This document shows, piece after piece, positions 33,423 through 44,454 of a stretch of DNA of 64,000 nucleotides. The stretch spans positions 26,301,053 through 26,365,052 of the forward strand of contig JAQFVV010012394.1 of the NCBI GenBank assembly GCA_028023455.1, given 5' to 3'. Source of the stretch: Epiperipatus broadwayi. Its lineage: Eukaryota > Onychophora > Udeonychophora > Euonychophora > Peripatidae. The position numbers and the translations under genes are program-made. Numbering within the stretch: position 1 is the stretch's first letter; each line of letters starts with the position of its first letter. The notes beneath the pieces are model-generated. The model did not search any database and was not told the DNA's origin. It worked only from the letters and a program-made list of their open reading frames with translations.

Positions 33423-34253
33423 ATTGAAACAGCAAGGTCTGCTTTGCAGATCTTCGTTTCACCTTTTCTCACCTATTTCCTACCCTCATACCTTAGTTTG
33501 AACCCAATCTATCGTAGTGTGTCTGCAATACGCTTTTATACCGAAAATCCCACCTAATTTTAAACCATGAGTACAATGCTCGTATTATATATATAACTCA
33601 TTCCCAAATAAATAAAAGATTATAGATTATGTATATGTTCACATAATTTTGATTTATTAAAAAGTAGGTTATATAAGTCATAATTGCACACACACTATGA
33701 TATGCATTTTAAAACATATCAAAATTATAAATTGTTAAAGTTGTTTTGTTTGAATCTATTTACAAATATATTACCGTTGTAATATATTTTGATTTAAAAT
33801 AACATTCATTTAGTAAATATTCGTTTAGTAAATAGATTCAAATATTGCAACTTAAAAGTAAAATAATTTTCGTTTAATTTAATAAAACATTCCAAATATT
33901 TCTGTTAAAAGAAATGAGGGACAATAGTTTAATTAGTTAATGTTATATAAGTTTATCTAAAAACAGCAGATGTCCACTTAAGGTTTTCTTTAATTAGTAA
34001 AAGTAATTTTAATTAAATCTAGTTTGTAATTCGAATGTCGACAGGGAAATTAACAAAAGAAATTAATTAATGTTGAATTCCTTTAGACATTCGGATAGAT
34101 TTAATTACAGCTGATAAGTCCGATATATTTTTGTAATGCTCCAGGGCAGTTCTATTGTTAAATTCTACTATAAAAAGGAGGGTTTTCTTTTGTTCTCCAT
34201 TCTAATGTTTCTAAGAGAAATCATTCTGAGTTCTATTCTAATAATTTGCTAAC
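33423..34253. other. Unexplained sequence, no gene seen
   Basis: Positions 33430-33560 are less AT-rich ('ttcgtttcaccttttctcac', 'ctatcgtagtgtgtctgcaa') but show no open frame. The rest is AT-rich. Confidence 0.4.
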
Positions 34254-34458
34254 CTTGACATGACAGAGTAGAGGCATCAAGATGGCTATGTCCCTCGGAA
34301 TATCCGCCTGCTGCTCCAGACCAGCGGAAGCTATCACATAAGGAACCCCGGTACTGCTGTTGCTGCCAAAAATATGAACATTTCTAGATTTTGCTGTTAA
34401 ATTATATAAAAACCTGCCGACCATCAATCTACCTAAAAATGCGTCTCCAGAGGTAACC
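34254..34458 (-). CDS. Candidate host exon, function unknown
   Basis: The 205-nt minus-strand block has a TTTAG acceptor just upstream (plus 34459-34463) and an AAG|GTTAGC donor just downstream (34248-34253). It is open across 68 codons, and one partial codon at the start means it would take two bases from an earlier exon. Its GC content and codon usage stand out from the AT-rich surroundings. The peptide includes 'DAFLGRLMVGRFLYNL', 'NVHIFGSNSSTGVPYVIA' and 'ADIPRDIAILMPLLCHVK', which looks like real conserved protein. I do not recognise the family and cannot assign a function. No other exon of the same gene could be picked out nearby, so introns would be long. Confidence 0.45.
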
Positions 34459-34463
34459 CTAAA

Positions 34464-36080
34464 TTAACCCAAGAGCTCTTGTGATAACTAATATGCTATA
34501 GCTATTCTAAATTGTTTTCTGATATTTCACATAACTTCATTATGTATTTCTTTAACGTGTTTAAATATACTCAAAATTTTGCTCTCTATCCTTGGGTTAA
34601 TATTTTCTATTGATTAAGCTTTCTGTTATTTTATTATGATAATGTGTCAGAATCGTCTTTGACCTAGTGAATTATTCCCTGTGATGAAAATAAGATGCTG
34701 CTATGAAAGCATATTTTAAATTTCTAAATAATTTTCCAATTTTATTATCTTGCAAATCACTCGTTCGAGGGCGATTCTTTTCTTTAATATATAATATAAT
34801 CACATAGTTTAAAATCTACATGTTATTGATTTTAATCTAATATGAGAGTATATGTGAGGTCAATGATTAAATGTGTCCCCTAATGCATGATTGTGTATAT
34901 AAATCTATACTTACTTTTCAAACCCGCAAGCATGCATTTTCCTATTTTAATCACCGTGTTCTACTTTAATTACAAAGTTCATAATTGACGTCGAGAATGT
35001 GTGGACCCTTTTAAATGAATTTCGGGGAATTTGATTGGGCATTTCTCTTAATCCAAGTAAAACCCATTCAGTATGTTTTATATACACTAGTCTCATATTG
35101 CTGGTAAATGAATTGGTTGTTGAGACCGCTTTGTTTTAATTTTCCAAGGATTCTTCGCTTATTGCAGTTTCCAGGCAGAGTGTGTCCCCAAATGACACAC
35201 CTGGGAATTAAACGCAATCGTCACACAGTCACTAAGTTTCGGCTGTTCATAACTATTACTTTCCTATGGGTTAGTGGCGAAATGCCCTCCGTAATCATTC
35301 CGAATCTTCAATATTGTTTATTTTATATTTATTTTACAAAGCATCCGTGACTTAAATGTGTCACACCCTCCAACTTTAATAAATTCCTTATCAGCAATAC
35401 TGACCTCCCAATGCAACTCTATTAATATTATTATCAAATAAATGCTTTGATCACATTCCCACTTTGTTGCTTAGTAAGCTTTAGTCCATGCTATTCTCAA
35501 AATCAATAAATATTTTAGAACACTTAATTTTCAAATATTTTCTTAAATTTGTATAATTGCTCAAAGCACCTCGCACATGTTCCTATCTCATCAAGCACAT
35601 TATCGTAATGCTATTAACCTGAGGAATAGAATATATCACTTTGCTTTAAAATCTTTTTGTCATTTATTGGAATATAATGCCCACAATTATTCAATATGCG
35701 TCCCTGTCTCATATAAGCAGACAGTGGCGTTATATACATATTTTATATAAATAAATTTTGTGAAATTGTTTAAAACTAAATTTGATCTCTTATTTTATTT
35801 GATTCCTATCACTGTCTCGGTCTATATATATATATTTTCTGCATTTCTTTTGTAAATCCATAGACGTTAATTAGCCACCCAAACTTCTTTTAGTATAGAG
35901 TCTTTTGTTTCTCCCTGACCACCAGGCACCGGTCAAAGGTCATACTAGTAGTGGCATCAGATGCATTGTCACGTAGATGGCGCTGTGAAATTTGGGCTTT
36001 AGATTCGAACTTAGTATATCTAGAAGGCAACCCCTCCTAGAATGTTCAGTTTCGTGTCTGGGGTTTGAATTCTGCAGTGT
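34464..36080. other. Less AT-rich region with no supported gene
   Basis: Parts at 34970-35350 and 35860-36070 have higher GC content than the rest of the window. Strings such as 'ccaaatgacacacctgggaa' and 'gtagatggcgctgtgaaatt' look like unique or old-repeat sequence. The ORF at 35108-35350 has no domain. A box B-like 'ggggtttgaattctgc' lies at about 36060, without a convincing box A. Confidence 0.4.
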
Positions 36081-36113
36081 GTTAGTGAGATAGACAATTC
36101 TGACTGTTACATT

Positions 36114-36270
36114 ATTAAAAATCATCCTTTTCAAACACATAGGCATATTTCCTTTTAGTATCAAGTTATTTCTACCAAAAGCACTCTAACCAAATTTAAT
36201 TCTATGATTAATTTCATCCATTATGATTCCATCTGCATTAATAATCTGACCAAGGTATTTGTAACTGTTA
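36114..36270 (-). mobile_element. RTE LINE internal fragment, minus strand
   Basis: Reverse complement of about 29483-29630 of the LINE, including the strings encoding 'YLGQII', 'NRRIKLGWSAFGRN' and 'LKGNMP'. Unlike the other copies it lacks the 3' end as well as the 5' part. Either it was cut by later events or it moved by a route other than simple LINE insertion. Confidence 0.75.
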
Positions 36271-36274
36271 AAAA

Positions 36275-37555
36275 TAAAAGTTGTATAATTAGGACATTGT
36301 TTGAATCATACAAGTGGACATGCATTTTTTGTAGATTAAGTTAGTCTTTTTATTATGCATTGTGGTTATAAATGTGAACATAAAACATGATGGAAGCTTA
36401 TAATATAAAAATGATTGCTAATTGTTTTATAACTGATCATTTTTGTTAATATTTTCATCACATGATCCCAGATAAGATGATAGATAATAGCAATACAACC
36501 TTATATTAGTTTAGCAGAACTGGTGTTACAGAAAAAGAATCTATTACTAAAAAGCATTATAAGTTGGAAATCATATGATCTTATGTTGGTTTCGTGTCAA
36601 TTCTAGCTAAAGAAAAGAGATGACTACCGAGTTATTAAAAAAATAATGATACCATAATATATAGATGCTAAACTGACATATGATTAATATAATTGTGTAA
36701 GCAAAATCACTTTGAGCCAAAACATTAGATTTTTTTTATTTCAGGCTGGTAAATTGATAGTTACAAAAAGGAGTAAAAGATTAATGCTGGAGGCTAGACC
36801 CAAAAAATCCAGGTGCATTAGATCCAGATCCTAAATTCCTTGCTAATGAAAATTGTAAGTTTGAAATTAATCTGAGGATATGGATAGGTGAGGGCTGGAT
36901 ATATATTAGGCACTACTATCATGCACCTATTGATTACTCAACCTTACACTGGATGGTATAAAAAGAAAGGAGAAAGAATTTATTATAAAAAGCATTAATG
37001 TAAGTTAGGGTCATGAGATGATTTCTTGTTGAAATACAATATTATACATGTTTATGAGTTTAAATTATATTAAGATAACAAAAGAGCTATTATAGATAAA
37101 TGCAGAAACTTGCTTAGCCTCAGGGATTGTCAATTAGTAGTAATTGATAATTTCTTGGCAACATCGAAGGTTAAAAGTTATCTCTCTTTACAGGGATATG
37201 ATCTCATTTCTTTTTATTATAACAACAATCATGGAAATATTTAATTCAATTATATATTTATATTATATATACTGGTACATTCTTTGAATATGACATTTAG
37301 TTTAATTTCATCGACCTTTAGGCAATAAATATTCTTTAAAAGTACAAACAAATTTTTTATTGGATAATAGTTTTTAAATATTAAGATTGCACTGAAAAAA
37401 AATTTTTTTTAAAACTGAAAACAACTTTAAACAAACTTTTAAATAAAAAAAAATAATTCATAAAAATCAATCAATTCATTTCCATTCATATTTGCATTTT
37501 AATTAATCAACTTTGTTACATATATTTAATCTCTTTTCACATATGTCTTGGATGT
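36275..37555. other. AT-rich sequence with a decayed ribozyme repeat
   Basis: Positions 36825-36965 look like a heavily decayed family A copy ('ccttgctaatgaaaattgta', 'ggatatggataggtgagg', 'cctattgattactcaacctt'). Nothing else is recognised. Confidence 0.4.
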
Positions 37556-37990
37556 ATTAATTATATTTAAATGTGTTTAATATCTATATATATTAATCAT
37601 TTATATGTAGTAATTAGGTTCATGAAATTCAGTTCCTGACATACTATTTATAAGTTATATATTTACATGTGTGTTTTTCAAGCAGTATTATTTTTTATTC
37701 TTGTGATTAGAATCATGCATTTCTCATTTCAATAGTAGCATATAGTAGTTATTTATATATCATAATTAGCTTTATGGGGTATCAATTCCTGCGATACTAG
37801 TTGCATTTTAAAATATATATTGTCACGATTTTTTTTTCATTCTCTCTTAAACAGAATTATGCATTTCTAAGTTAAATATTATGCTAGCATCATGTGATGT
37901 ATAGGGGAAAATGATATTTATGTCCTGGTCACCTGATGAAGTACCTGTTCTGAGACAAAATACTATATAGTGATGACATAATTATTAATC
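37556..37990 (+). repeat. Decayed S1-like element ending in a ribozyme
   Basis: A left part with 'gtgtgtttttcaagcagtat' resembles the inverted S1 arm. The right part ends in the hammerhead motif at 37920-37979 and the 'catcatgtgatgtatagg' block. The middle is too decayed to assign. Confidence 0.4.
37920..37979 (+). ncRNA. Hammerhead ribozyme motif with minimal stem III hairpin
   Basis: Outer stem I ATGTC (37920-37924) pairs with GACAT (37975-37979). Inner stem I GTCAC (37928-37932) pairs with GTGAT (37970-37974, one G-U). The core is CTGATGA (37933-37939). Stem III is ATA-CTA-TAT, a 3-bp hairpin with a 3-nt loop, followed by cleavage-site A 37969. The GAAA position reads AAAA after a C, as expected if an ancestral CGAAA lost its CpG. 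Stem II is weak. The stem I match on both sides is hard to explain by chance. Confidence 0.65.
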
Positions 37991-39245
37991 TTTTCAGTGC
38001 ATTTACATGGGTTGACTGGGTGCTTATTCATCTACATACTTGTTTGTGGCTCCATTAATTATTTTTTTACTTAGAAATTCTACAAATATAAAACTGTTAA
38101 CCCAACAGTATAAATTCTATCAACTCATAATATCTGAAAAAAAAATATGTAGCGGCCATAAAAATTTTCTCAACAGCTTAATTTTGTTATTATAAATTGA
38201 CATATTTACTTATATAATACTTTTTATTTATTTTTTAATACATATACAAAAAATAATACAGCAGTAAATACTAGCTCTCATATTATTGGTCCAGAATGTC
38301 TTCAAATTTAGTATGCATTCCAACTAAGAATAGTTAGATAGTCATTTGCAATCCAGCTATTACTAATAACTAGATAGCCATTTACCAACCAATATCTTAC
38401 AGCTAGTTGAGTAAGTATAAACTGACTATCTGAAAAAATATTAAGATTGCTTATGGAAACCTGAAACTTCTTTCCACATCATTCATAATTTGGTTACCAA
38501 GTCATGGTAATAATAGGCTAATGTTCTATTATTATATGTCATGTGTGGTTTGATGTCCTAATGCAGGAGTAGGCAACCTTTTTTCTGCTAAGAACTATTT
38601 GGATATTTGTAATCTCATTTGTGAGTCACACAAAATTATCAATTTAAAAATTAGCCTAATATATTTGAACAAAAATATAATTAATCTACTTCTAAGCATT
38701 AATGCTAGGCAACTCTTTAACTGGCAGACCAATGCCAACTTCCTCCTTTTAAATAAGAGCCATATTTTTTTTTGAATTAAAAATAAAGTAACACCATTAT
38801 TATTAATGACTGTTCCACATTTAATTACATTTTGTCCAATTTGCTTTGAACTTATCTTCATGACATATATTCTTAAATTCCTTTTCAGATTCTGAACAGA
38901 TTAATTCTACATAGCTAAAATGCAGTCTTCTATAAACTTTGTTTCAGAAAATGGTTTAAAATTTTCTGCTTTTTTTAAAAATAACTTGTTCCCACAGAAT
39001 TTCTGGCTTGTTTGTACTTTTTATAAAACATGCCAGCTACTTAATGAAGCTCTTTTTCAAGTTTTCTATTTTAATATTTCTTTTTTCCCTCTTTTCAAAT
39101 GCACAATTTTCTATGTCAATTTTTCTTATCTTGTAGCCATCTTAATAAAAAGAAATTAAATGCAAAATAATAATAATAAAATGAAGAAAAATTTGAGTTT
39201 TATTTCTGCTAGTAAACATTCTTATCTGCAAAAATCACTAAAAAC

Positions 39246-40917
39246 CAGGGGTATTCAAGATGTCGACCATAAGATCTCTGAAAGTCAACCACATAATTTC
39301 TTTTTTTTATAAAATTTGTATCTAATTTATTTTAATAAAATTCTAAAACAATTTTTTTTTCATGATTTTTTTTCAATATTCAGGACCAGCTTTAGAAAAT
39401 AATTATTTATAGGTAATTTAAAATTGTAATTTAATAAATATTTTATAAAGCAATGTGGACAAATTATAATACTAGAGGGAGCTGAGTTAATTCAACCTTT
39501 TGTCATAGGAATTTTCTTATGGCTAGATTGAGTAAAAATTTGAGTGATTTGATTCATTAAATACAGATCTAGCCAGTTTCCTTTCTGAAATATATTAATG
39601 TATAATAATCAGAATTGTTTTAATTCATCTTCTAAAAATTGAATTATTTTACATTCAAATTGGTTAAATGTAATGTTAATAACTGAAGAAAAACATATGA
39701 AAAATAGCCTGCAGTAAAACAATGGAATTATATTTCAACCAATCATTACGTGAAAACGCCAGTGATAACTTGTGTCTTAGAAATTAAAAAAGCTGACTAT
39801 TCACTTCTGTTGTCTTTTCTTTGTCTAAAATTAAATATTTTAAATAAAAATTCAAATCTAACAAAATTATTAGTCAATATGATGTAAAAAGTAATCATAA
39901 AATCCATAAATATTTATGAAAAATAATTGCATTTTATCTATCACCGAATGTCATTGATATGTAGATAGTGGTGAATGTCGTTTATTCCCTTATCTTGAAT
40001 AGTGGCCAAGCACTATTCATTTTCCCTTGATTATTTTTCTTGTAAAATTTAAAAAATTTCGAATTAAAGTTTATATTTAAGTAAATTAATGTAAAAACTT
40101 AATTATGAATGTAAAAAATTATGAGAAATGTCTTCAAAATCTATTACAAAAGCACTTGTCTTGAATGGCAAGTGGTACAGTGTTATTCACTTTTTGTTGA
40201 TTATTCTTCTTATAAAATTTTTCAAGTGTTATTCACTTTTTGTTGATTATTCTTCTTATAAAATTTTTCAAATCAAAGTTTATATTTAAGTAAATTAATA
40301 TAAAAACTTAATTATGAATGTAAAAGATTATGAGAAATATATTTGTTTATGTTCAAAATCTATTATGAAAGCAATAACAATCAATGTTATTCACTTGTCT
40401 TGATTAGTGGTCCAGCACTATTTACTTTTTTTTGATTATTCTTCTTGTAAAATTTAAAAATTTTTGAATCAAACTTTATATTCATGTAAATTCATATAAA
40501 AACTTATAGTAATGTAAAAGATTATGAAAAATATATTTATTTACATTCAAAATCTATTACGAAAGCATAAAACATTTTGTTTTGATTTCTGACTTTGCCA
40601 GTTAGAAATATCTGGAGAATAATAACTAAAGTTGACTGTCAGTGCTTTGCAGCACTTTATAAAAGAAAAGAGGTGGGACTACATACAATAGATAGCAAAC
40701 AAATAGATTTTTTCCTAAAAATTCTGCCAATAGCCGATAAAGCTACGAATTTATGATAAAATAAATGTAAAATAGCAAAACTGTGACCAAAAATGGCCAG
40801 TAGATAGCACAAAATTTTCCTTGTTTTCAGTTCAAAGTCATGAAAAAATGTAGTCACCCTCATATACACTTTCACTAAAAATGTTGCCCCTAATGTCTAA
40901 AAGTTTGGCCATCCCTG
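39246..40917. mobile_element. hAT-like element, nested inner copy
   Basis: It starts CAGGGGTATTC and ends GCCATCCCTG. It is flanked by CTAAAAAC (39238-39245) and CTATAAAC (40918-40925), a 7-of-8 target duplication. At 1672 bp it could have held a transposase remnant, but I recognise no hAT transposase motif. Its middle is a short tandem array (39994-40575). Confidence 0.75.
39994..40575 (+). repeat. Tandem array of ~170-bp units
   Basis: Three units start near 39994, 40162 and 40399. Each has a 'cttgaatagtgg..agcact'-type start, 'ttgattattcttcttgtaaa', 'aagtttatatttaagtaaat' and 'aaagattatgagaaatat'. Inside the second unit a 46-bp segment (40181-40226) is duplicated at once. Unit divergence is moderate. 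Confidence 0.85.
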
Positions 40918-41249
40918 CTATAAACAAACAAAATGCTCTTAGCTTTGTAGATTAAATCCATAATTAGACAAACATCACAAATAGATAATTTGTTACAATA
41001 TTACATTTTTAATAGAATGAAGTCAAATTATTACAAAGATTGGAAAGAGAAAAAGATATACTTGAGAGCATAAATATTTTATTTTACTTAACACTTAATT
41101 CAAAATTTACACATATATTTGCCCTGCACTAGGCATGAGTTTAAATTGAAGTTTTATATATGTTTGTGAATATGTCTGGGGGGGGGTTAAATAGATAACT
41201 TTCAAGGGCCAAACTTGGCCTGCAGGCCAAAGGTTCTCCATCCCTGCAC

Positions 41250-41300
41250 TAGTGGAATGGAAGATCCTGGGCTCAAAGTCCTTGGATCATAGCATGGCTT
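41250..41300 (+). repeat. SINE-like repeat B fragment
   Basis: 'ggaatggaagatcctgggct' followed by 'caaagtccttggatcatagc' matches 11385-11430. It sits exactly at the outer hAT end, so the hAT element inserted in or beside an older SINE. Confidence 0.5.
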
Positions 41301-41654
41301 CATCACTTTCAGTGTTTCAACTTTTGATGATTATAATGATGGAGAAGGTAGTAGTAATGATGATGATGATGATAATAATAACAACAATAATAATTTCAAA
41401 TTTTGGATTGAAACATATATGCCATCAAGGATAAAATGATTTTCTAAAACTAAAGAAATTATGTTCCATTTACTTAATATGGAAAATATATTCCAGTAGA
41501 CTTTTTTTACAGCAATATAACAATAACATCAATAGTGCCAATAGTTTATTTTAAAAAATTCAACATTTAATACATAAAGCACATTTTATATCTTTTTATA
41601 AACAGGTACTGTCCTCAGCGTCACTAATTTCCATTAGATACACACTACTAATAA

Positions 41655-41880
41655 ATGTAGTAATTATATTATTTCCATCACCTAATATTAAATATCGAAT
41701 GTCTAGAAAAATTCAAACTTTATTTAGACTTCCCAAATATATAAACTGTCAGTAATATCACACAAGTTAATATATATCACTAAGACAGTTGATATATTTG
41801 AAATGGTTAAATAAAGATTAATTTTTTCTAAAGACATTCAAACATTTAATATTAGATGATGGAAATAGTCCATCATATCA
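41655..41880. repeat. S1 short derivative (ends only)
   Basis: The left end 'ttatttccatcacctaatat' and the right end 'tattagatgatggaaatagt' are inverted copies, as are 'gaatgtctagaaaaattcaa' and 'ttctaaagacattcaaac'. The tRNA-like and ribozyme parts are gone, leaving a ~215-bp MITE-like palindrome. Confidence 0.75.
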
Positions 41881-42140
41881 TCATCATCACTTTCAACTAG
41901 TGTCGATCCATTGCCGAATGGTTTCTCAAATTCAAATAATTTTTTCCGATCTCTAGGCTCTCTTCTCCACATTTCCTCAGTGCAATTCTTTACTTCATCT
42001 ATTCATCTCACATGTCGTATCTTTCTACATCCTTTACAATCTTTTGGGATCCAGTTTAAGATTTTCAACTGTCCATCTATTATCATCTCTTCTAGCAATT
42101 AAGTCCAGCCCAACTCCACTTCAGTCTCTTGAAATGTTAA
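41876..42140 (-). mobile_element. 5'-truncated RTE LINE copy, minus strand, decayed
   Basis: Reverse complement of about 29830-30075 of the LINE with an ATCATCATC tail at 41878. 'tccatctattatcatctctt' and 'ccaactccacttcagtct' match the 33-kb copy. The copy ends at 42139 and is followed at once by a guanine run (42147). Its tail directly abuts the S1 short derivative, consistent with insertion at its end. Confidence 0.85.
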
Positions 42141-43574
42141 GTGGGGGGGGGGGGCATAGAACTTCAGGTAGACTGTAAATTTTTAAAGCAAAATCCCTAG
42201 TAGGCAAAAACTAAGTATGTGGTGATAAATATATATAGTAAACTTGAACAACTTTTTTATATCTAATAGTTTCTCCTTACCCCTCTCTTATCTACTAATT
42301 TTGCTTTAACAGCATCTTCTTTAACTTGCAGCTGCACAAGCTATAAATAAAAGAAGTTAAACTTTATAAATATATTATTGAATAGCATCTCCAACCAATA
42401 CTTGTCTAATATCTTTCACCACCTACCTACCACACACAAATAATTATGAATGCCTTTTAAAAATATTTTCATTTAAAAATAAGTTTTATTTTATCAAACT
42501 ATTTACAGAAATATGTTTATATATTAAAATATTAAGTGATTTAAATCCCTTGTCAAAATGGAAAATATTAAAGTGCAATTGATATTACTTACTAGAACAT
42601 ATATAGCTATAATTGTATTAAACATTAACGATATATTTTTTTGTTACAACTGTTTATTTATTGCTAGGGAAAATGACTTCTTTCATGTTAAATCATTGAT
42701 TGATGCAAATTTCACTTAAAGTTTGTTTACTTAACGATCGTAGAATGCCATCAAAAATTAAAAAGAACAAACTTTTGACAATTTAAAACGTTGTTAATTA
42801 AAAAAATAGACATATTGGACTTTCGCTGCAGTTTATAATGCTTCAAATTTTGACAAAAAAAAATTCTTTAGTTAATAATTTTATTAGTTTTAATTACCAT
42901 TAAATGTGAGGTATTCTTTTTTATCTAATTAAAACATTTATTTATATTTTCCTCTGTGCGGTTAAGCGCGATAATGAAATGGCAGATCTGGAAATTACGA
43001 TTCATGGATAAGAGACTAGCTCCGTCGTTTCCTGTGTTTGGACTTCTTAAAGATTTGCAAGTAATAAACCATTCAATTAATAACAGCTTGCATTTATTAT
43101 TTAGAAAATTAACATAAAAGTAACAAAATGTTTTGTTGATAGAAAAATCATAGCCATCGAGGACCAGAAACACTATAGCCAAGATGCAATCTTTAGACGC
43201 TTGATTTTTCAGTATGAAAATTTACCATGATACTAAACCTTTTGCAGATTATATTTTTATCTACAGCTGAAAATTTCTATTTTCTATTAAGCCAAATATT
43301 ATGTGATTCCATTATTTACATTTCTATATTAGACAACACTATTTCACTCTCAGCTAATTATGTAAGACCTGGTTTAGTCCAAGAATAATAATATTAGCAC
43401 ATACGCTCAATTTATTTCTGACTAAATAACTACTCTTCAGGTGAAACAAACTGTTACAATGGATTTATCCAATGTAATGTTATTCGCATTAACACATTTA
43501 CAAATAAATCAAGTCAGATGTCACATGACCTAATTTAAACAAGCTTGTATTACAAATAATTTTGTAAAGATCTC
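42141..43574. other. AT-rich sequence, no confident gene
   Basis: Positions 42950-43200 are a little less AT-rich, and an 85-codon minus ORF runs through them, but I recognise no domain. It could be an exon, or it could be nothing. The rest is low-complexity. Confidence 0.4.
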
Positions 43575-43598
43575 GCAAATAAGCTTTGCAGAATATCC

Positions 43599-43662
43599 TC
43601 AACCCCAGATCAGTTTCTGCTACTGGCTTTGTCAGTGAGGTGCCAGGATATTTAAGCATTAG
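43599..43662 (-). ncRNA. Hammerhead motif, opposing copy in palindrome D
   Basis: Minus-strand counterpart of the 43715-43779 ribozyme. The core is CTGACAA rather than CTGATGA, and stem III has changed to ACTGAT, which is no longer self-complementary. The GAAA box and stem II are kept. It is expected to be inactive. Confidence 0.65.
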
Positions 43663-43714
43663 ATTAAAATATTAGAACAAGCCCAGCACTTTATCTAATG
43701 GATAACTATTAAGT

Positions 43715-43779
43715 AGAATATCCTGGCACCTCACTGATGAAGCCAGTAGCAGAAACCGGTCTGGGGTTGAGGATATTCT
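43715..43779 (+). ncRNA. Hammerhead ribozyme, best-preserved copy
   Basis: Outer stem I AGAATATCCT (43715-43724) pairs perfectly with AGGATATTCT (43770-43779). Inner stem I ACCTCA (43728-43733) pairs with TGGGGT (43762-43767, one G-U). The core is CTGATGA (43734-43740) and GAAA (43752-43755). Stem III is the self-complementary ACCGGT (43755-43760), followed by cleavage-site C 43761 (a classic GUC site). Stem II is short (GC/GC around CAGTA) with an A.A mismatch at its base. All core bases are consensus. The palindromic stem III, with no loop, is expected to work as a dimer. Confidence 0.82.
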
Positions 43780-43805
43780 GCAAAGCTTGTTATTTGTGAG
43801 CTCTT

Positions 43806-44450
43806 TATAAAATATTAACATATTTAAGATAATGACCCAAAAGATTTAAGACCATACGATTTTAGATACAGGCTATTTTAGACCTAAAATTAAATGTAAG
43901 AACTGCTATATTTAAAGACCTGAGTAATAAAGTCAATTACAAGCTTTTTGAAATCTTTATCATGAAAAAATGGTTTATACCAAATCCAGGTTTCTAACCT
44001 CACAGTTTTATTCAGTTGGAAATAACTGTTCAGACATCCATCTAACTTCTTGTAATAATTGTTTGTAGTGATAATAACATATATAAAAAAGAAAGTTGAC
44101 AATTACAAAATTTTAATAATATTAAGTTTGTTTACTTGTAAAGTAGTAAAGTATTACAGTTACAAAAATTTGAAGAAATATCAGAATATCAATTGACAAA
44201 TTAACAATATTGCATCTGAATTAAATAAATATAAAAATCAGTGATCAACTAAAAATTAAGTCATCATCACTGCCAATAATTGTCATGCCTTGCATGCATT
44301 GGTAAAGGACTTTGGGTTGCTTCTGGCACTTCTGAGAAAGTTCTTAGATGTGTTTGGAGTGATATAGTAGGGATAGAATAATGTAAAAATAAAGATATCT
44401 AATATAATCTTTAAAACAAAAAAAAAGGGGTGAGGCAGTTGTGTTCATTT
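43806..44450. other. AT-rich sequence, no gene seen
   Basis: No ORF of interest. 'tcatcatcactgccaataat' at ~44264 is not enough to call another LINE tail. Confidence 0.45.
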
Positions 44451-44454
44451 ACAG

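Larger units (their letters stand above)
38564..41246. mobile_element. hAT-like element, outer, split by a nested hAT
   Basis: The inverted ends are CAGGAGTAGGCAACCTTTT (left) and, at the right, the reverse complement of CAGGGATGGAGAACCTTTGG. Flanking octamers TCCTAATG (38556-38563) and CACTAGTG (41247-41254) agree at 5 of 8 positions, fitting a decayed 8-bp hAT target duplication. Without the nested insertion it is ~1.0 kb and has no transposase, so it is non-autonomous. 'ggccaaacttggcctgcagg' occurs near the right end. Confidence 0.7.
43575..43805. repeat. Ribozyme-repeat family D palindrome
   Basis: The left arm (about 43577-43660) and the right arm (about 43713-43800) are reverse complements with few differences around a ~50-bp spacer. 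They share 'agctttgcagaatatcctca', 'gaatatcctggcacctca'-like ends and the hammerhead block. So two ribozymes lie head to head. The arms differ mainly in the core: the plus-strand copy has CTGATGA and the minus-strand copy CTGACAA. Confidence 0.88.

Noticed and set aside
34120-34250. Promoter or first exon next to the candidate exon
   Set aside because: Nothing distinguishes it from the surrounding AT-rich sequence on either strand.
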